64,000 nucleotides of DNA from Polytrichum commune (GCA_950295325.1 OX485807.1:23905666-23969665); one strand, 5' to 3'; positions 24,278 through 35,852 are shown, counted from the first letter of the stretch. The notes: a model not told the origin generated them from the letters alone. Program-made: numbers and translations.

Positions 24278-24281
24278 ATTA

Positions 24282-26082
24282 TGTGAGGCCAAACCCCCCA
24301 CCCTTAAGCGTCCGTAGTCCGAGTAGTGGGTTTGGGCTCACATTCCTCCGCGGTATTGGATTTGGACTTGGATGAGTCCATAGTGCAAGGTTCACCCTTC
24401 AAGTGGTCTTGGATTTAACTTTGGTCTTTGCTTCCTTTGTCTTGCCATCGCGAGAGTGTTCCACATTCTCCATTAAGTTGTGCACGTGGTTTATTTTTAA
24501 AGAGAGGATGCAAGTGTTAAAAAAAACATTATTCTCTATAGTCAATCTCAAATACATTTACTTGTGAAAGCCACACATAACACTAACTAGCATAATGTAA
24601 CTAACTACTTGTCTATGAGCTAATTAGGTAGGCTATCTACTAAGCTCCTTCATGAACCCATCTCTTTACTTTCTAATTACATAAACCTAGCTCCTTCATA
24701 AACCCAGCTCCTTCATAAACCCAGCTCCTTCATAAACCCAGCTTCTTAGCTTCTAACTAAACAAACCCAGCTCCTTCATAAACCCAGCTCCTTCATGAAC
24801 CCAGCTCCTTAGCTTCTAACTAAACAAACCCAGCTCCTTCATAAACCCAGCTCCTTCATGAACCCACAACTTTGTAGTTGTAATCCCCAACTACCTCACT
24901 AATTATTCAAGCCCTTAACTAATCTTCCTACCTAATTTCCCTAATTCTACTAACAACCCCTTTCTAATCACACAATTCTTCTCTAATCCTAAAATCCTAA
25001 AATCCTAGAGAGGAGAGGGGGAGAGAGAATTTCCTAACTTCACTAAGACTAACTAATCCACACAAGTATATTTTTGCACTCATCACAACATCAAGTGCTC
25101 AACTCTTAAACATGGAACTTGCAACCACGTGTATTCAAAACATGAACTTTAAGTACCACAAATTGGAATCATGAATTAACTTTAAAATCCTTCACGTCAA
25201 CACTAATTCTACCAAGAGGTCAAGCCCTCTTCAAGGCTAACAAGCCTTGGCTCTCAAACTAAAAACTAAGCACACACATGTGCTCCAATATGGCTTCCCA
25301 CACCCACACTTATAACTCGTGGGGTGCCTTGGAGCACAAAGGAAAGAGAGGATGAGTGAGGGAAGAATGAGGGATTATATAGTAAGCTTGAGGGGGTGAG
25401 CACCCTCAAGGCTCACGATAAGCCCTTGAGATTTCCTCCTACTTAGTAGGCGCCAATCCTATCTTCTAAGCCTTCCTCCCTCAAATGATCAACAAGGATC
25501 CTAATTCGAACATTTAACTAGCCTTGGCTTTCTACCTACCACACTTTACCAAACTTGGGATGCTTCAACCCAAACTTAGCCTCCTTCGCTTTCCGCCGCC
25601 ATAACTTTCTCCCCTTATTTTCCCAAATCGTCGCTCACCACTTAATTCAAACCACGATGCTTAACTCGTGATTTGATTGGTGCTTTGAGAATTTGCTTAT
25701 CCTCCACCTTGCATTCTTCCTTGGGCCTTCCCCATTAAGTGGCCATGATGAGGTGGTCCACTTGTGCGCTCCATGTGATCCTCCATTCATCCCAATTCGA
25801 ATGCACTTGCCTCTTGAGTCACTTTGGTTGTCTCCATCCATTTGTACTAGCCTACTCACTAACTACTCAATCCAAGTTCTCCTTACCTATCCTCATTCAC
25901 TCAAATCCTTCCGAAGGTAAAAACACAATAACAACTCACATCCTAGCCTCTTACAACATGGTACTTCTAAGACTAACATTTCACTCTTTTTATATTTTTG
26001 TGAAGTAACATGCTACTTCAAAGTGCATCAACTAACGTTTCAAGGGTCTAAGACTAAATGTGGGCACCCTTTTGGGCTCACA
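24282..26082 (-). repeat. 5' LTR (1801 bp) of the gypsy element
   Basis: Direct repeat of 15271-17071 with no indel over 1801 bp and no substitution noticed by eye. As the upstream LTR in the minus-strand sense, it should carry the element promoter. A TATA-like 'attatatagtaa' is at about 25374-25385. Confidence 0.95.
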
Positions 26083-26087
26083 GTTCT

Positions 26088-27408
26088 AAAGGGAGGATAG
26101 GAAGGCAAATGAAGTCATGTATAGGACAATAAAACTCATATTGGAGGAGGTGTTGTATCCTATATTTAAGATGAGTTGAAATCCACATAGGCTAATGTAT
26201 GTCCATGTACAAGCCTAATTATTGGTAGCATACTTATTTTATTTTGAGAAACATAGACATGTGAAGGGCATGTGAACCAAGGCTTGCATCATGGAATTGT
26301 AGACAAACATTGTGGAAAGAAAAAAAATGTAAAATTGAGACATGTCATTATGGCATGTTAGTGTACTTATCAATCTTTAAGAAGTTGTAAGTAGCTCTCT
26401 ACCTGGTAATGAATTGCATGCAATCACATCTAAGTAAAATTGTCAAAAATAAAATTTACATACTAATATTAATACTAATACTAATAATAGTAGTAGTGCA
26501 ATGACACACTAAAAGTGGCACCCCACCCCCCGCCCGTGCGCCTTCCATACACACACAAACATATGTAGAATAAGATGCAATAATCTAGTCAAGTGCACTA
26601 TAATTTTCTGATTGTAATTGGTTCTTTCAATACGTAATTGTTTGTTTAACTCAACTCAATGTTAAGATCAAAATGTTGTAGACATTCTAGTGCTATTTGA
26701 AGTGGTTGCATCTTCTACCCCTCTAGTCTTGCATGAAGTCTCCATCATTTCTTCAAATACATATGATTTGACAATTAAGAAAAGAAAAACAATATACATG
26801 TTGATGGTTCCATTTATTGTATGATAATTATCTATTTGTGAATGGTGTTGTGGTTAGGTAAGTCCTACGAGAGTGTGAGATTGGGAGTCATCTAATACCA
26901 CGTATGGAATTTCAATATATACACAATCTCACCTCCATAGTACAACACTCAATTATATGATGCATTTTCCATCAACCAAAATTTCTAGTGTTGATTTACC
27001 TCCATACTGTGACTACAATGTTCACAATACGACATTTTAAGGCCCAATTTGTCATATAAAAGAGGGAATTAATAAGTGATGGGACCCACAAGTATTTGAA
27101 GATTCATGTGTGATTAGTACTTTAGAGCATGTAGGGGAATCTTGTCCAGAACATATTTTCTAACTTCTATTACATATTAGGGTTTACGTGATTACGTTCA
27201 TTGCACTCTTGCATTGTGCTTGACTAGAATAGAGAAAAATAAATAAAATAAAATGGGGTTGTTGGTATTGCTTAGGTGTAATCCGAGGTGGACACAAACT
27301 AACAATTACAAAGTAACAGTGCAGCTTGTGCCACAAACTTGTTGATGCCTATGCTTGATTTGATGGATACTGCCCCATACTAAACCCATAGGAATCTAAA
27401 TGAAGTGT
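26088..27408. other. intergenic DNA, no gene seen
   Basis: AT-rich, with an ACTAAT-type trinucleotide-like tract at about 26465-26492. A fragment of the dispersed repeat shared with 7414-7535 lies at about 26975-27095 on the minus strand. No gene. Confidence 0.55.
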
Positions 27409-27417
27409 AGATAATTG

Positions 27418-27772
27418 GCCCCGGGCTAGATCACATCTTCATTTGGCTGGAACTTGCGTTTTCCATGTCTTCTTCACTGCCTAGATTTCTTGCCCGCACT
27501 TACGTGGGAACTCTTCCCCATTGGGACCAATGTGATAATACTCGGTCACTTAAGTCATTAAGCTCCTTTGGCATGTGAAGGAACTCTATCAATTAACTTG
27601 GGAATAACGAAAGTGATGTCAACTTGAATATTTGTAATTTTGACCGGGTATTGTCATAGTGGTTCTCAACAAGGAAATGTTTCCACGCAGGTGCCGGCAG
27701 GAAGATCGGGCAGTGAAGGAGGCGTGGGAGGGGCGGGGCCCAGCCAAATGAAGATGTGATCTAGCCCGGGGC
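27418..27772. mobile_element. Mutator-like (MULE) MITE, 9-bp target duplication
   Basis: The flanks carry the same 9 bp, AGATAATTG, at 27409-27417 and 27773-27781. The outer 33 bp are perfect inverted repeats beginning GCCCCGGGCTAGATCACATC. Weaker inverted similarity continues to about 100 bp on each side (left to about 27518, right from about 27668). Long TIRs with a 9-bp duplication are diagnostic of Mutator-type transposition. The 355-bp body has no transposase. Confidence 0.9.
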
Positions 27773-27781
27773 AGATAATTG

Positions 27782-29049
27782 GACCAACTCTTATATTGTG
27801 TCAAACTTCATACTTTCTTACTGTCTACTGTTGTAACATATGTTGAATAGGATAATTGTTTACCATTAGGCTAACTGCACATAAGAACAACAGTGCTACA
27901 AGACAGGGGGACCTTTGGGAAACCAATGCTCTTACATATTAGGGATGTTGTGATTAAGTTTATTGGCTATGTCTATAGGATAAAGATTATGCGTCGACTT
28001 CTTTGTTTCAAGAGCAAATTTCCTAATAACTTTGCGTTCACACTTGGACGTTACTTGTTCCTATTATTTTTGGTCCAATTTATTTAATGTGGACTATGGT
28101 TATATATATCTAGTTAACTGTAGTTGCTCCCTAAAATGTATTGAAAATAATCTAGTTAACTATAGTTATTTTGGGAGTTGTTGATTAGTTATTTGAAAGT
28201 TTTCAAGTGATAATTGAGTAGCTTCAATTCTTGACCCGCATTTGAGAAGAAGGCGCACAAAATCCAAGAAAGGTTTAGTTATAGGTATAGTAAATAGCCA
28301 TGGACTCGCATGAGCAAAGTGGACAACTACAACTGTAGTCTTTCATAAGAAAGGATAGAGCCTCACGGTTCTACCGTTTTCTTGTTGTGACCTTGCATTG
28401 TATGTTAATCTTGCATTGTATGTACTCTCACTTCCTAAGCTACTCTCGTTGTAATCTTGTAGGAGGGAACCTTTAAAGAGAAAGAGAACAAACTTGAGCA
28501 AAGAAGAGAAGAAGGAGGTTGTTTTATGGCATAGGTGCCATCCGAGTTGGACGCAACCCCTACACCGATTATGGTATTTAGTGTCACGTATATTGTTTGC
28601 GAAGGGCCTAAACTAGATGCCTAGAGGTCTCAAAGTGCCACGCCCATTAATTGCCAATACAATTCCATGCGTCAACATAAGGGACTCCTTTAAGTGAAAA
28701 CATATCTATATTATGACATTTAGAGTAGCATGTTGGGATACTTTAGATGATAGTCTTGCATTTTAATATGCAAGAGGAAGATGTTCTTGAGCATACTAAT
28801 GGCAAGTGTCATTGGTGTACACTTTAGTCAACTTGTGAATTGTTATGTAACACATGCATTCACCTCATAACACTATTGAATATACTCATCCCAAGATATC
28901 AATGAGCATACTTGATGCCAAGTGTCATGAGGTGACACTAATGATGAAGTTGTTAATCATGATGTAACCTAGCATATGCCTCAAAATAGGGTAAGTGACA
29001 TTATTACACATGTGACATTAAGTACCACAAACAATGTAATTAACAGGAT
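27782..29049. other. intergenic DNA, no gene seen
   Basis: No domain-bearing ORF, RNA gene or defined transposon end was found. Repeated phrases around 'taagtgacat', 'gcatacttgatgccaagtgtcat' and 'gagcatactaatggcaagtgtcat' (28790-29040) hint at internal duplication. Confidence 0.5.
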
Positions 29050-29221
29050 TGTGGAGCCTAGAACACACTTGCCATTTGACAGGGGCAGTCATTGCAACAT
29101 GACCCCATTTACATATGTTGAGTTGAATGTATGACAACTGTAGGTTGGACTCGACAAATGTAAATGGGGTCATGTCACAATGACCGTCCGTGTCAAATCA
29201 CAAGTGTGTTCTAGGACCACA
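29050..29221. repeat. 172-bp foldback with about 63-bp arms
   Basis: The left arm from 29050 (TGTGGAGCCTAGAACACACT) and the right arm ending at 29221 are imperfect inverted copies. They share CCTAGAACACACTTG and ATGACCCCATTTACAT, and are separated by about 40 nt. It could be a small MITE or a hairpin RNA precursor. No clear target duplication was found. Confidence 0.75.
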
Positions 29222-29724
29222 TTTTCTACAGTGAATGACGACGTGCCAATGAATTTAACCAATGAATCTTGAAGTGAGAAAAAGTCTATTGAGGAATATG
29301 TGCAGTTGGTAGGGGAGGACATTATTGATGTATAGTACATCGTGGTTGAGTTGGTGGATTTGGCATTAGGTAGAGAAGTCCATTTGGGTTTAAGTTTGAC
29401 TAAAGAGCCAATGAAGGGAATGATATGAATGACCAACAAACACCAATAATCAAACCTCCTCTAGCCTATGAATATGCCTAATCAATATCAAAATTTGCAT
29501 TGGAAGATTCTTCAAAGTTTTGAATTCCAAATGTGACGAACATGCAAGCTTTTATGAATAAATTGAGCAAGATATCAATTTTTAACATCAACAAACATCA
29601 TTAGAATGCAATATTTTCTTACTTTGGTAGTGTGCCATATGACGAAGACATCATCATGGGACTATTCTTTTTTCCTTTATCTTCATAATGTGTGATGTTA
29701 TGAGTATATTCTATACTAGAAATG

Positions 29725-29759
<35 letters not shown>

Positions 29760-30224
29760 TACGTATACATAATGACATTTTATATTGAAACATGCCATTT
29801 TCTTTAAAATCCTTGATAGTACAACATTTGAGGCCAAAATGTCATACTACCAAGAATATGACATTTGGAAAATATAACACTTTCTTGTGTGACCAAACTT
29901 GTCTTATTAAGTGTGTCTTATTTGAAATTCATTGTATTAAATAAATCTCCATCTCTCTCTCATATATATACACACATAGTTGAGGATGATGTGAAGGAAA
30001 ATTTCAACTGATGGAATCCACAAACCACTATGTTTGAAATGTAAGGTGTGCAAGTGGTTAACTTGTTGTAAGTGAAGGATGACGTTCGTGTGTACGGTTT
30101 GGATTTTGTCACCAAATCAAAGCTCTGTTGTCACGTGAGCAAGATCGGACCATTACATCATCAGCACTGCCATGCATGTGATCCTTGAATACCTTCTAAC
30201 TTGGTGTGAGGGACACATGCGTCT
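29222..30224. other. intergenic DNA with CA microsatellite
   Basis: A (CA)16 tract is at 29727-29758. A dispersed-repeat fragment matching 7203-7290 on the opposite strand adjoins it (29750-29838). No gene. Confidence 0.55.
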
Positions 30225-30227
30225 TAA

Positions 30228-30613
30228 GGGCCACTTCACACGGGGTCCTAAGTCCCCCAAGTCCCACTTGAGGTCAATCCGTGCAATCCCCACCGTTGAT
30301 ATATAGCATGGAAGTTGGGACTTACCATTTCACACGGGGTCCCAAGTCCTGAGTCCTAACTATGACATGGATGTTTACATGATAACACTTTTTGGAGGTG
30401 AGGCTTGGGACTTGTGTTGAGAATTGGGTCCAACCCTCAACACAAGTCCCGTGAGGTTTTTTGAATAAAATAACGAAGATTTGAATTTAGTGATAATTTA
30501 CTATATTTTAATGGTTTCTCGAGGTTCAAAAGTTGGGACTTTGCCTCCATGTCAGGACTTACTAGCATGAGTGGACTTGGAACTTGGGACTTGGGACCCG
30601 TGTGAACTGGCCC
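30228..30613. mobile_element. Tourist/PIF-Harbinger-like MITE, GGGCC-TIR family
   Basis: A 386-bp element flanked by TAA on both sides (30225-30227 and 30614-30616). The left end GGGCCACTTCACACGGGGTC has an inverted partner at the right end whose complement reads GGGCCAGTTCACACGGGTCC. A further copy of the TIR phrase ('tttcacacggggtcccaag') lies internally at about 30330-30350. No coding region. Confidence 0.85.
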
Positions 30614-30616
30614 TAA

Positions 30617-31494
30617 AATTGGGTAATGTAGCCATTGTGTCAACAAGATGTTTTTGGTTTGTTTCATTTGGTTAGGAGAGGGTTACCTTTTCAAAGCAAT
30701 GTTGATTGTCTTACAACATGTTGATATGGTTATAAGGTATGTGGGTGTTTTCTTGATCAAACACCTATATTTGAATGGTGTGTGTGAAGAATGTGCCCCT
30801 CATAAAAGACATTTAAAGGAGATTGTATTCAGTACTCTACACTTAATAGTCAACAAGATTTGGAGGGGGGGGGGAGGGGGGAATCTATGTGTTCAAACAA
30901 GGAGTTAACACACATGCGTGCATACGATAAGTTCAACAACCAAATCAAGGGAGGTCCGATTTTTGTTGGTGTTTCATCATAGATTTGATAATGCTACATA
31001 ACACCGTGTACCGTATTCAAACAATCGTTGACTCTCCCTTCATTTTCCCTTCCTCCTATTCTATTATTTTTCCCCTTCCCTATCCTAATACAACCCCCCC
31101 CCCCTTGTTGGTAGGTGTCACAAAACTATACCCCTCCTCCACCCACTTCGGAAAAGGAACTTGGAGTGTTAAAATTGAAGGGAGGTGCGGTGGTGGCAAT
31201 GGAGATCCTCTAACACTGGTTGTTGGTTTTGATTTCATAGTGTCACCCAAAAAAAACTTGTCCATTCCAACCACACGCTGCAAATTGTTTATTGCAACTC
31301 ATGGTGAGATAAATAAATAAATAAATAAAGTTTGATTGTCAACCAAAGGTTTTTGGTTGTGATGTTTTGGACAATTGGCAACCAAAAACCTCCTGTTGAC
31401 AACCAAAGTGGTATGTTGATATGTTTTCCCTGTCTTAAGTTGGAATGGACAAGTTGCAATGAACAAGTTTTCTTCTAGAGCAATGTCCAAAAGA
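30617..31494. other. intergenic DNA, no gene seen
   Basis: This contains a G-rich run (about 30864-30880), a C run (about 31094-31104), an AAAT tract (about 31311-31327) and a small inverted pair around 'aaccaaaggtttttggttg' (about 31342-31390). ORFs are short and unrecognised. Confidence 0.5.
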
Positions 31495-31929
31495 TTTTTA
31501 GGCATAATCGGTCAAAATCCCAGTGTTTCCAAGTCCACCCGGTTACATGTTGTGATCTTTCGGTTGTTCTTCAACGATCCGAGGCATATCCTCTAAAATC
31601 CTCTAAATTGATCGATCACTTTCCTTGAAGTCTCGAACTTCAACGGGTTATTTTCATACCCAACCACTTCATTTGTAACTAACAGTCAATTCTCCCCATT
31701 CATTGTTCTACTGTCAATGAACGAGAACCAATGGCTGGTTATAGATGAACCGGTTGAGTTTGAGAAATAACCGGTTGAAGTTCAAGACTTCAAAGGAAAA
31801 AAACTACTGATCGTTTTAGAGGAATTTAGAGAATATGCCTCGGATCATCAAAGAAAAACCAAAAGATCACAACATGTAAGCAGGTGGACTTGGAAACACA
31901 CTAGGATTGAGGCCGATTATGCCCAAAAA
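31495..31929. repeat. 435-bp foldback element, arms about 195-215 bp
   Basis: The two halves are imperfect inverted copies through nearly the whole length: TTTTTAGGCATAATCGG at the left, and GATTATGCCCAAAAA at the right as its complement. Shared inner phrases include 'ttccaagtccac', 'acatgttgtgatctttt' and 'gatccgaggcatat'. A half-copy of the same family lies at about 50690-50860. It is probably a foldback MITE. Confidence 0.8.
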
Positions 31930-32343
31930 CCTCCCCGTTCGGTGTTGTAGTGGGTGTGAGTGAAGACCGTGTGCATTAAATCCCGCTTTGGTGCCGGTCT
32001 GTGGATTGGTGGCTGTCTCCAACATATTTGATTTCATTCCCCCATATTAGGGTTGAATATCCGCATACGTATACGGACCCATATTTAGGGGGGGGGGGCT
32101 TATATAGATAAGCCGGGCATGCTCATGGCTCTCATGTTTCCATGGCCGAAGAATGTGCATGACACGGAGGCAAGGTGTGGAGGGCGTGTGATGCAAGTGA
32201 TAGACATGGTTTCACCCGTGCTTACATAAAATCAAATTTCCTAGAATTTGCGGGCTCACATTCTTGTGAGATTCTCCATCCCTCATTGGTGTCGATGGTT
32301 TCAACATATGTTTGTTCGTTCATGGAGCGCAAAGCTTAGGACA
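31930..32343. other. intergenic DNA, no gene seen
   Basis: A G run is at about 32089-32098. No gene or transposon boundary was identified before the MITE target duplication at 32344. Confidence 0.5.
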
Positions 32344-32346
32344 TTA

Positions 32347-33299
32347 GGGCCACTTCACACATGAGCCAAGAGCCGTGACCATGAGATTGTGAGAGCCCAA
32401 AAGAAAGTGTGCAAAGGCCATCGTCCCAAGACGCCTCCAAAATCATGTACAGTCTACCCTCTATAAATGTTAACCCTCGGGAGTGGATCAAAGTTAACAT
32501 TTATAGAGGTGTTAACAGTTAACAATTATAAAATTACTTTTTGGAGCAATATACAAATCTTAACATTTATAAATATAAGCAATTGTGAAGAGTCCTTGTG
32601 AGAGAATACCATTCATAAAATTGCAAACCCAATCAAAACTTTATTCAATATCAAGTTTACAAATCACGGGTGAAGTATGAATCAATGGTTCTTTGGTGAG
32701 ATTCATCTGCATGCACAACTTGCAAATATTTAATTCGTTGACATTTATAGAGTCAAATTTACAAAGAAGGGAGTACCATTTTGTTAGCAGTTAACACGTT
32801 TAACATTTATAGTGTGCAATATGTGGGGAGTAGAAGAAAGTTAACATTTAGAGAGGGTTAACACTTATAGGTGTAACATTTATAGAGGGTAGACTGTAGT
32901 GTGGTCACGGACCCTCAAGTGTAGTGTGAAGTCATTTGTACCCGGGCCCTCAACCAAATGCTATTTCAGTGAGTTTCTATTCATGCGGGTCCTCACACAT
33001 GATAAAATAGAATAAATCAACGGCCGTGAGCGTTCGGAGTGCCATGGTCTCCCGGTTTTGTGTTAGGCCTACCTCCAAGAGGTGGTGTTTGAAAATAGTC
33101 CAAGCGACCATGAAACATGATCCATTCGATGCCATGTAGGAATCCATGTGGACTTTACACCCATCTTGCATTCACATACTCCGTTGGTCCCTCAAGCGTA
33201 GTGTGAAGTAGCGAACTTGGACCGGCTCTGCTTTTCCACCAATGAGAGTGCTTGAAGTGCAATGGTCACGGGCTGTCAGTCTCATGTGTGAAGTGGCCC
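32347..33299. mobile_element. Tourist/PIF-Harbinger-like MITE, GGGCC-TIR family, host of a nested element
   Basis: Flanked by TTA on both sides (32344-32346 and 33300-33302). The TIRs are GGGCCACTTCACACATGAG and its complement CTCATGTGTGAAGTGGCCC. The 953-bp span includes a 447-bp pogo-like insertion at 32450-32896, leaving about 504 bp of original element. Interior phrases such as 'gagccgtgacc' and 'agaggtgg' recur in the copy at 2899-3510. Confidence 0.87.
32450..32896. mobile_element. pogo/Emigrant-like MITE, TA target duplication, nested
   Basis: The 23-bp perfect TIRs begin CAGTCTACCCTCTATAAATG. TA dinucleotides flank both sides (32448-32449 and 32897-32898). A CAGT start with a CTCTATAAAT core resembles the plant Emigrant/Lemi1 pogo-type MITEs. 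The interior repeats 'gttaacatttatag' several times. No transposase frame. Confidence 0.85.
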
Positions 33300-33302
33300 T
33301 TA

Positions 33303-35629
33303 GTCCACAGCTGAAGTGAGTTGCGTGAGCCATGGAATTGGGGGAAGATTGTTGAGGAGTCCCACAATTTCATTCCACCGTATAACTTAACAATGTCAGG
33401 CTGATCAGAGTGGTGGGGAGAGTGTTAGGGTTTGCGCTACTGCGGTGGGTCCCACATGATGACATGGACTTGGCCTTGTGGGCCCTCAAAAGATGAAGAG
33501 TTAAGAAAAACCAACCAAATAAGTACCACCCGCATACGTACCTTAGAGAAAGTGGCATGGGACACTTGCTCTTACATGACAAGTTTAACATGACTCTAGT
33601 TAACATGGGTCTTTAGGGTTTGGGCTTCTACTCCGATGTTGGGTACCTAACCTAGGTCATTACATGCATGTCAAAATATATTCCTTCATATGGTTTCAAG
33701 TTCCTTGATAATTCGTCGCTTTAGATTGAAACGACTCGAGCCGAAGGTGCAAACTCAACTAAGTGAACAAATTTCAATAGGATTGGATAACTCAGAGTCT
33801 TACGATTCATTTCAAAGAGTTTCCCCGTGTTTGAGACGTATGCTAGGTTAATACACTCGTGACCAACAACGTTGCCATTAGTGTCAACAGATGACACTTA
33901 GCGTTCAAGTGCGCTTACTAATATCTTGGCACGAGTATGTTCAACAATGTGATGAGGTGTATACCTATGTTGCATAATGGTTTATAGGCTGACTCAAAGT
34001 GTACACAAATGAAACCTCACAATAATATGTTTAAGAATATCTTTCGCTTGCATACTAAACTATAAACACAAGAAACTTTCCCTTATTATGCTCGATAACA
34101 TCTCCCCCCCCCCCTTGCATACTAAAATGAAACATTATTACCTCAAGTATCTCAATGTGCTACATGAAAGGTCGTCGTGTAAGTATTTTTTTCACTTCTA
34201 AAAGTTCTTTAATTGTATCACGTTGTTAATTAGTGGACATGACACTTTGAGGCCTCTAGGCATCTTGTTTAGGCCTGTTTACCAAACAGTGTGCATGACA
34301 ATGGACACTAAATGCCATAACCAATGTAGTTGGTGTGTCTAATGAAGTGTTCTATCCAATACCCACATTCAACTTATGTGTTGGTGTGCAGGTTAGCATG
34401 TAGAATTATAAACTACACTAAATATTGTACTTAGTGTCACTTAATATTTGGGGTTACAAATAACTATATCGTCTTTACTGTTAATGTAATTTCTTACCAA
34501 GTAAAGATACAATTCTTAGTGTGCTTATTTATGTGAGGGAGGGGGGGGGGGGAACTTTAAGAGGAGGGAAGAAGGATGTTACTTAATTCCGCTAAGTGGG
34601 CATTAAACTTATGAAAATAACTTTTAAGAGGTTATTATATCCCGTCATCCATGGCTGTGGTTGGCAATACAATCAGCGGAATTAGTATCAAGACCACTAA
34701 TTCTCTAGATGTATTTGCCATGCACAATTATCTTTGGGGACATTCCTTGTCCGTAAGAACAAAAGAATTTTGTGACTTTTGTGATGTTTAGGCTATGGCT
34801 CTTGAGAATCCTTGTACTCTCATTGGTTGAGAGTGTCATGCCCCCTGCTTTAGGTTTACGTGAGGGCACATCTGGACCACAACCCATAATATCATCAATG
34901 GATGAACAATCTACATGGAATCTTACATGGCATGTAAGGATAATGTTGGCCGGGATTGTGGGGAATTGTTTTGAGACAACTCTCGAACGTAGGCCTAATA
35001 GAATATGTGGCCAAAATTGGGGTTTGTACCAAGGGCTTGTGCCCTCCAAAAGATTTTACACTATATAATCCATAGATTCCTCTGTGGTCTCATCTGAAAA
35101 GCAGGGCACCCATGGTCGTCTAAGAACAATGGCCTAATGACTTTGGTGTAAACTTGCCTAAGTGTTGGAGACTCTTAAGAACTTGAATCTAGTCCGATTT
35201 CATTTAAATATATGCATTCCCATTTGTAAAATAAAATTCATGCCCATACTTTCATATAATAATTTTGCAGTGTACAAACACATTGCAACTAGAGACACCA
35301 CTTTCGTATGTGCTTGTTGCAACAAATGCAACATGAAAATGAGTGAAAATGTATACCTAACGACTAATTGGCCAATTCATTCCAACTAACCTAGCTCCCA
35401 TACATACATGACACACATAGAAAAACTCTTCAATTTTCCCTAGTCTATTTTCAATGGCCTTACCAACCACAATCTAATTGGTAGAAGCGTGTCAAGTCCA
35501 TTCCAACGAGGAATACCCCTCCCAAGTTGGCATGTGGTTTATAGGGTTAAAAGAGCATGGAAAGAAGGCTCGGAAAAAATTAAACCATTTTTTTTATGCT
35601 CGGTAAAGAATCGGAGCGCATGGGTTCCC
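33303..35629. other. intergenic DNA, no gene seen
   Basis: AT-rich, with a C run (about 34104-34113) and a G run (about 34537-34551). A partial copy of the CACTAAATAT foldback family ('cactaaatattgtacttagtgtcacttaat') lies at about 34430-34520. No supported gene. Confidence 0.5.
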
Positions 35630-35852
35630 CTACACTAAATATTGTGTTTGGTGTCACTTACTATTTGGAATTACGCAATGTTATATCTATTTACTGTATA
35701 TCTCATATTTGACCAACGAATGCCAAATTGGCTTTTTGGACATTATAGAACACTAACAATGTCACTTGGTAAAAAATTACATCAACAACACAAAGATTTG
35801 GCACTGCATAACTCCAAATAGTAAGTGACACTAAATTCCATAGTTCGTGTAG
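35630..35852. repeat. 223-bp foldback MITE (CACTAAATAT family)
   Basis: The left arm from 35630 (CTACACTAAATATTGTGTTT) pairs with the right arm, whose complement reads CTACACGAACTATGG. Both then share GTGTCACTTACTATTTGGA. Arms are about 60 bp. The reverse complement of this element is collinear with 4925-5125, and partial relatives are at about 34430-34520 and 35930-35960. A TA flank on both sides is possible. Confidence 0.75.

Larger units (their letters stand above)
15271..26082 (-). mobile_element. complete Ty3/gypsy LTR retrotransposon, very recent insertion
   Basis: An 10812-bp element bounded by TG...CA LTRs and flanked by the 5-bp duplication GTTCT (15266-15270 and 26083-26087). The LTRs (15271-17071 and 24282-26082) keep a constant offset of 9011 bp, and no difference was noticed in the long stretches I compared by eye. 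That implies a young insertion. One intact gag-pol frame lies on the minus strand (23372 to 17133). Reading on the minus strand, a primer-binding-like sequence starting TGGTGCGTCTGCCGGGAG lies 4 nt inside the 5' LTR. A canonical polypurine tract next to the 3' LTR is not seen. The domain order (RT, RNase H, integrase, no chromodomain) and the DGGSS protease motif suggest the Tat-like side of plant gypsy elements; lineage is inferred. Confidence 0.95.

Noticed and set aside
25647-26008. Small LTR ORFs (70-89 codons) repeated at 16636-16997
   Set aside because: Present twice only because the LTR is duplicated; no codon or domain signal.
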